Positions 63,740 through 64,000 of a DNA stretch of 64,000 bases are shown here, piece after piece. Origin of the DNA: Ectocarpus siliculosus (lineage: Eukaryota > Sar > Phaeophyceae > Ectocarpales > Ectocarpaceae). The position numbers were made by a program, and so were the translations under genes. The DNA lies in NCBI GenBank assembly GCA_000310025.1, contig FN648938.1, positions 258,988 through 322,987 on the forward strand. The letters run 5' to 3'. The notes under the pieces were generated by a model. The model saw only the letters and a program-made list of their open reading frames with translations, was not told the origin of the DNA and did no database searches. Numbering within the stretch: position 1 is the first letter of the stretch; the number at the start of each line of letters is the position of its first letter.

Positions 63740-64000
63740 TGTAATAACAGTTATAGGGTTTTCGGGGGGGGGGGGGGGGGGGGAACCCCTTTCCCCAAAA
63801 AAAAAAACCAAAAAAAAAACCGGGGGAAAAAAAGAAAAACCAAAGGGGGAAAAAAATTTTCTAACCCCCCCCCCCAAAAATTTTTCCCAAAAAAACCGGG
63901 GGGGGTTTGGGGCCCCCCTTGCCCCCGGATTCCCAAAAGATTGGGGTTTTCAAAACCAAAGGCCCCTTAAATGAACAATCTTCCCCCCCCCCCCCCCCAT
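63740..64000. other. Homopolymer-rich low-confidence sequence
   Basis: Long G, A, C and T runs follow one another with almost no normal sequence between them, including a G run of about 20 near 63764. This is unlike the rest of the window. It resembles collapsed or miscalled reads at a contig edge rather than biology. Confidence 0.75.

Noticed and set aside
1..64000. CRISPR arrays, bacterial operons, rRNA and tRNA genes
   Set aside because: No regularly spaced repeats with unique spacers, no Shine-Dalgarno-led gene clusters, and no recognisable rRNA or tRNA sequence were found. The gene structure is clearly eukaryotic.

Overview
The window is nuclear DNA of a eukaryote with many short exons and long GT-AG introns. 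Codon use in the exons is GC-rich. The introns and spacers are full of foldback elements, small inverted-repeat elements and microsatellites. Together with flagellar-type genes and a metazoan-like telomere repeat, this looks most like a stramenopile alga, probably a brown alga such as Ectocarpus. That placement is inference from style; no marker gene settles it. All gene models below were built by hand from reading frames, splice motifs and intron-phase bookkeeping.

Layout, left to right. (1) 125-11435, minus: a leucine-rich-repeat protein (cysteine-containing, FBXL/AMN1 type) in at least 15 exons, apparently ending in calmodulin-binding IQ motifs. (2) 11436-16893: repeat-dense spacer with two foldback elements. 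(3) 16894-21589, minus: a proteasome alpha-type subunit whose first exon also encodes a signal-peptide-like leader. (4) 23522-26804, minus: GINS2 (Psf2), four exons, complete. (5) 27283-31415, plus: B-type cyclin, six exons, complete, head to head with GINS2. (6) 31416-34391: spacer. (7) 34392-38168, minus: a two-exon protein of about 786 residues that I do not recognise; its single intron carries a foldback element. (8) 38169-40847: spacer with a foldback element and a tandem duplication. (9) 40848-59874, minus: a very long gene of about 27 exons for an EF-hand plus WD40-repeat protein of the WDR49 (CFAP337)/WDR64 type. (10) 61413-63689, plus: octanoyltransferase LipB, cut off at its 3' end. 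(11) 63,740-64,000: homopolymer-rich sequence that looks like poor assembly or base calling.

The genes form no operon-like pathway, as expected for a nuclear genome. The one suggestive arrangement is the divergent GINS2/cyclin B pair, a replication-fork factor and a mitotic cyclin whose start codons are 478 bp apart. The points most worth checking are the secretory-looking leader on the proteasome alpha subunit and the tryptophan in place of the catalytic cysteine of LipB. The foldback family present once intergenically and once inside an intron, and the telomere-like array inside an inverted-repeat element in the LRR gene, also deserve a look.
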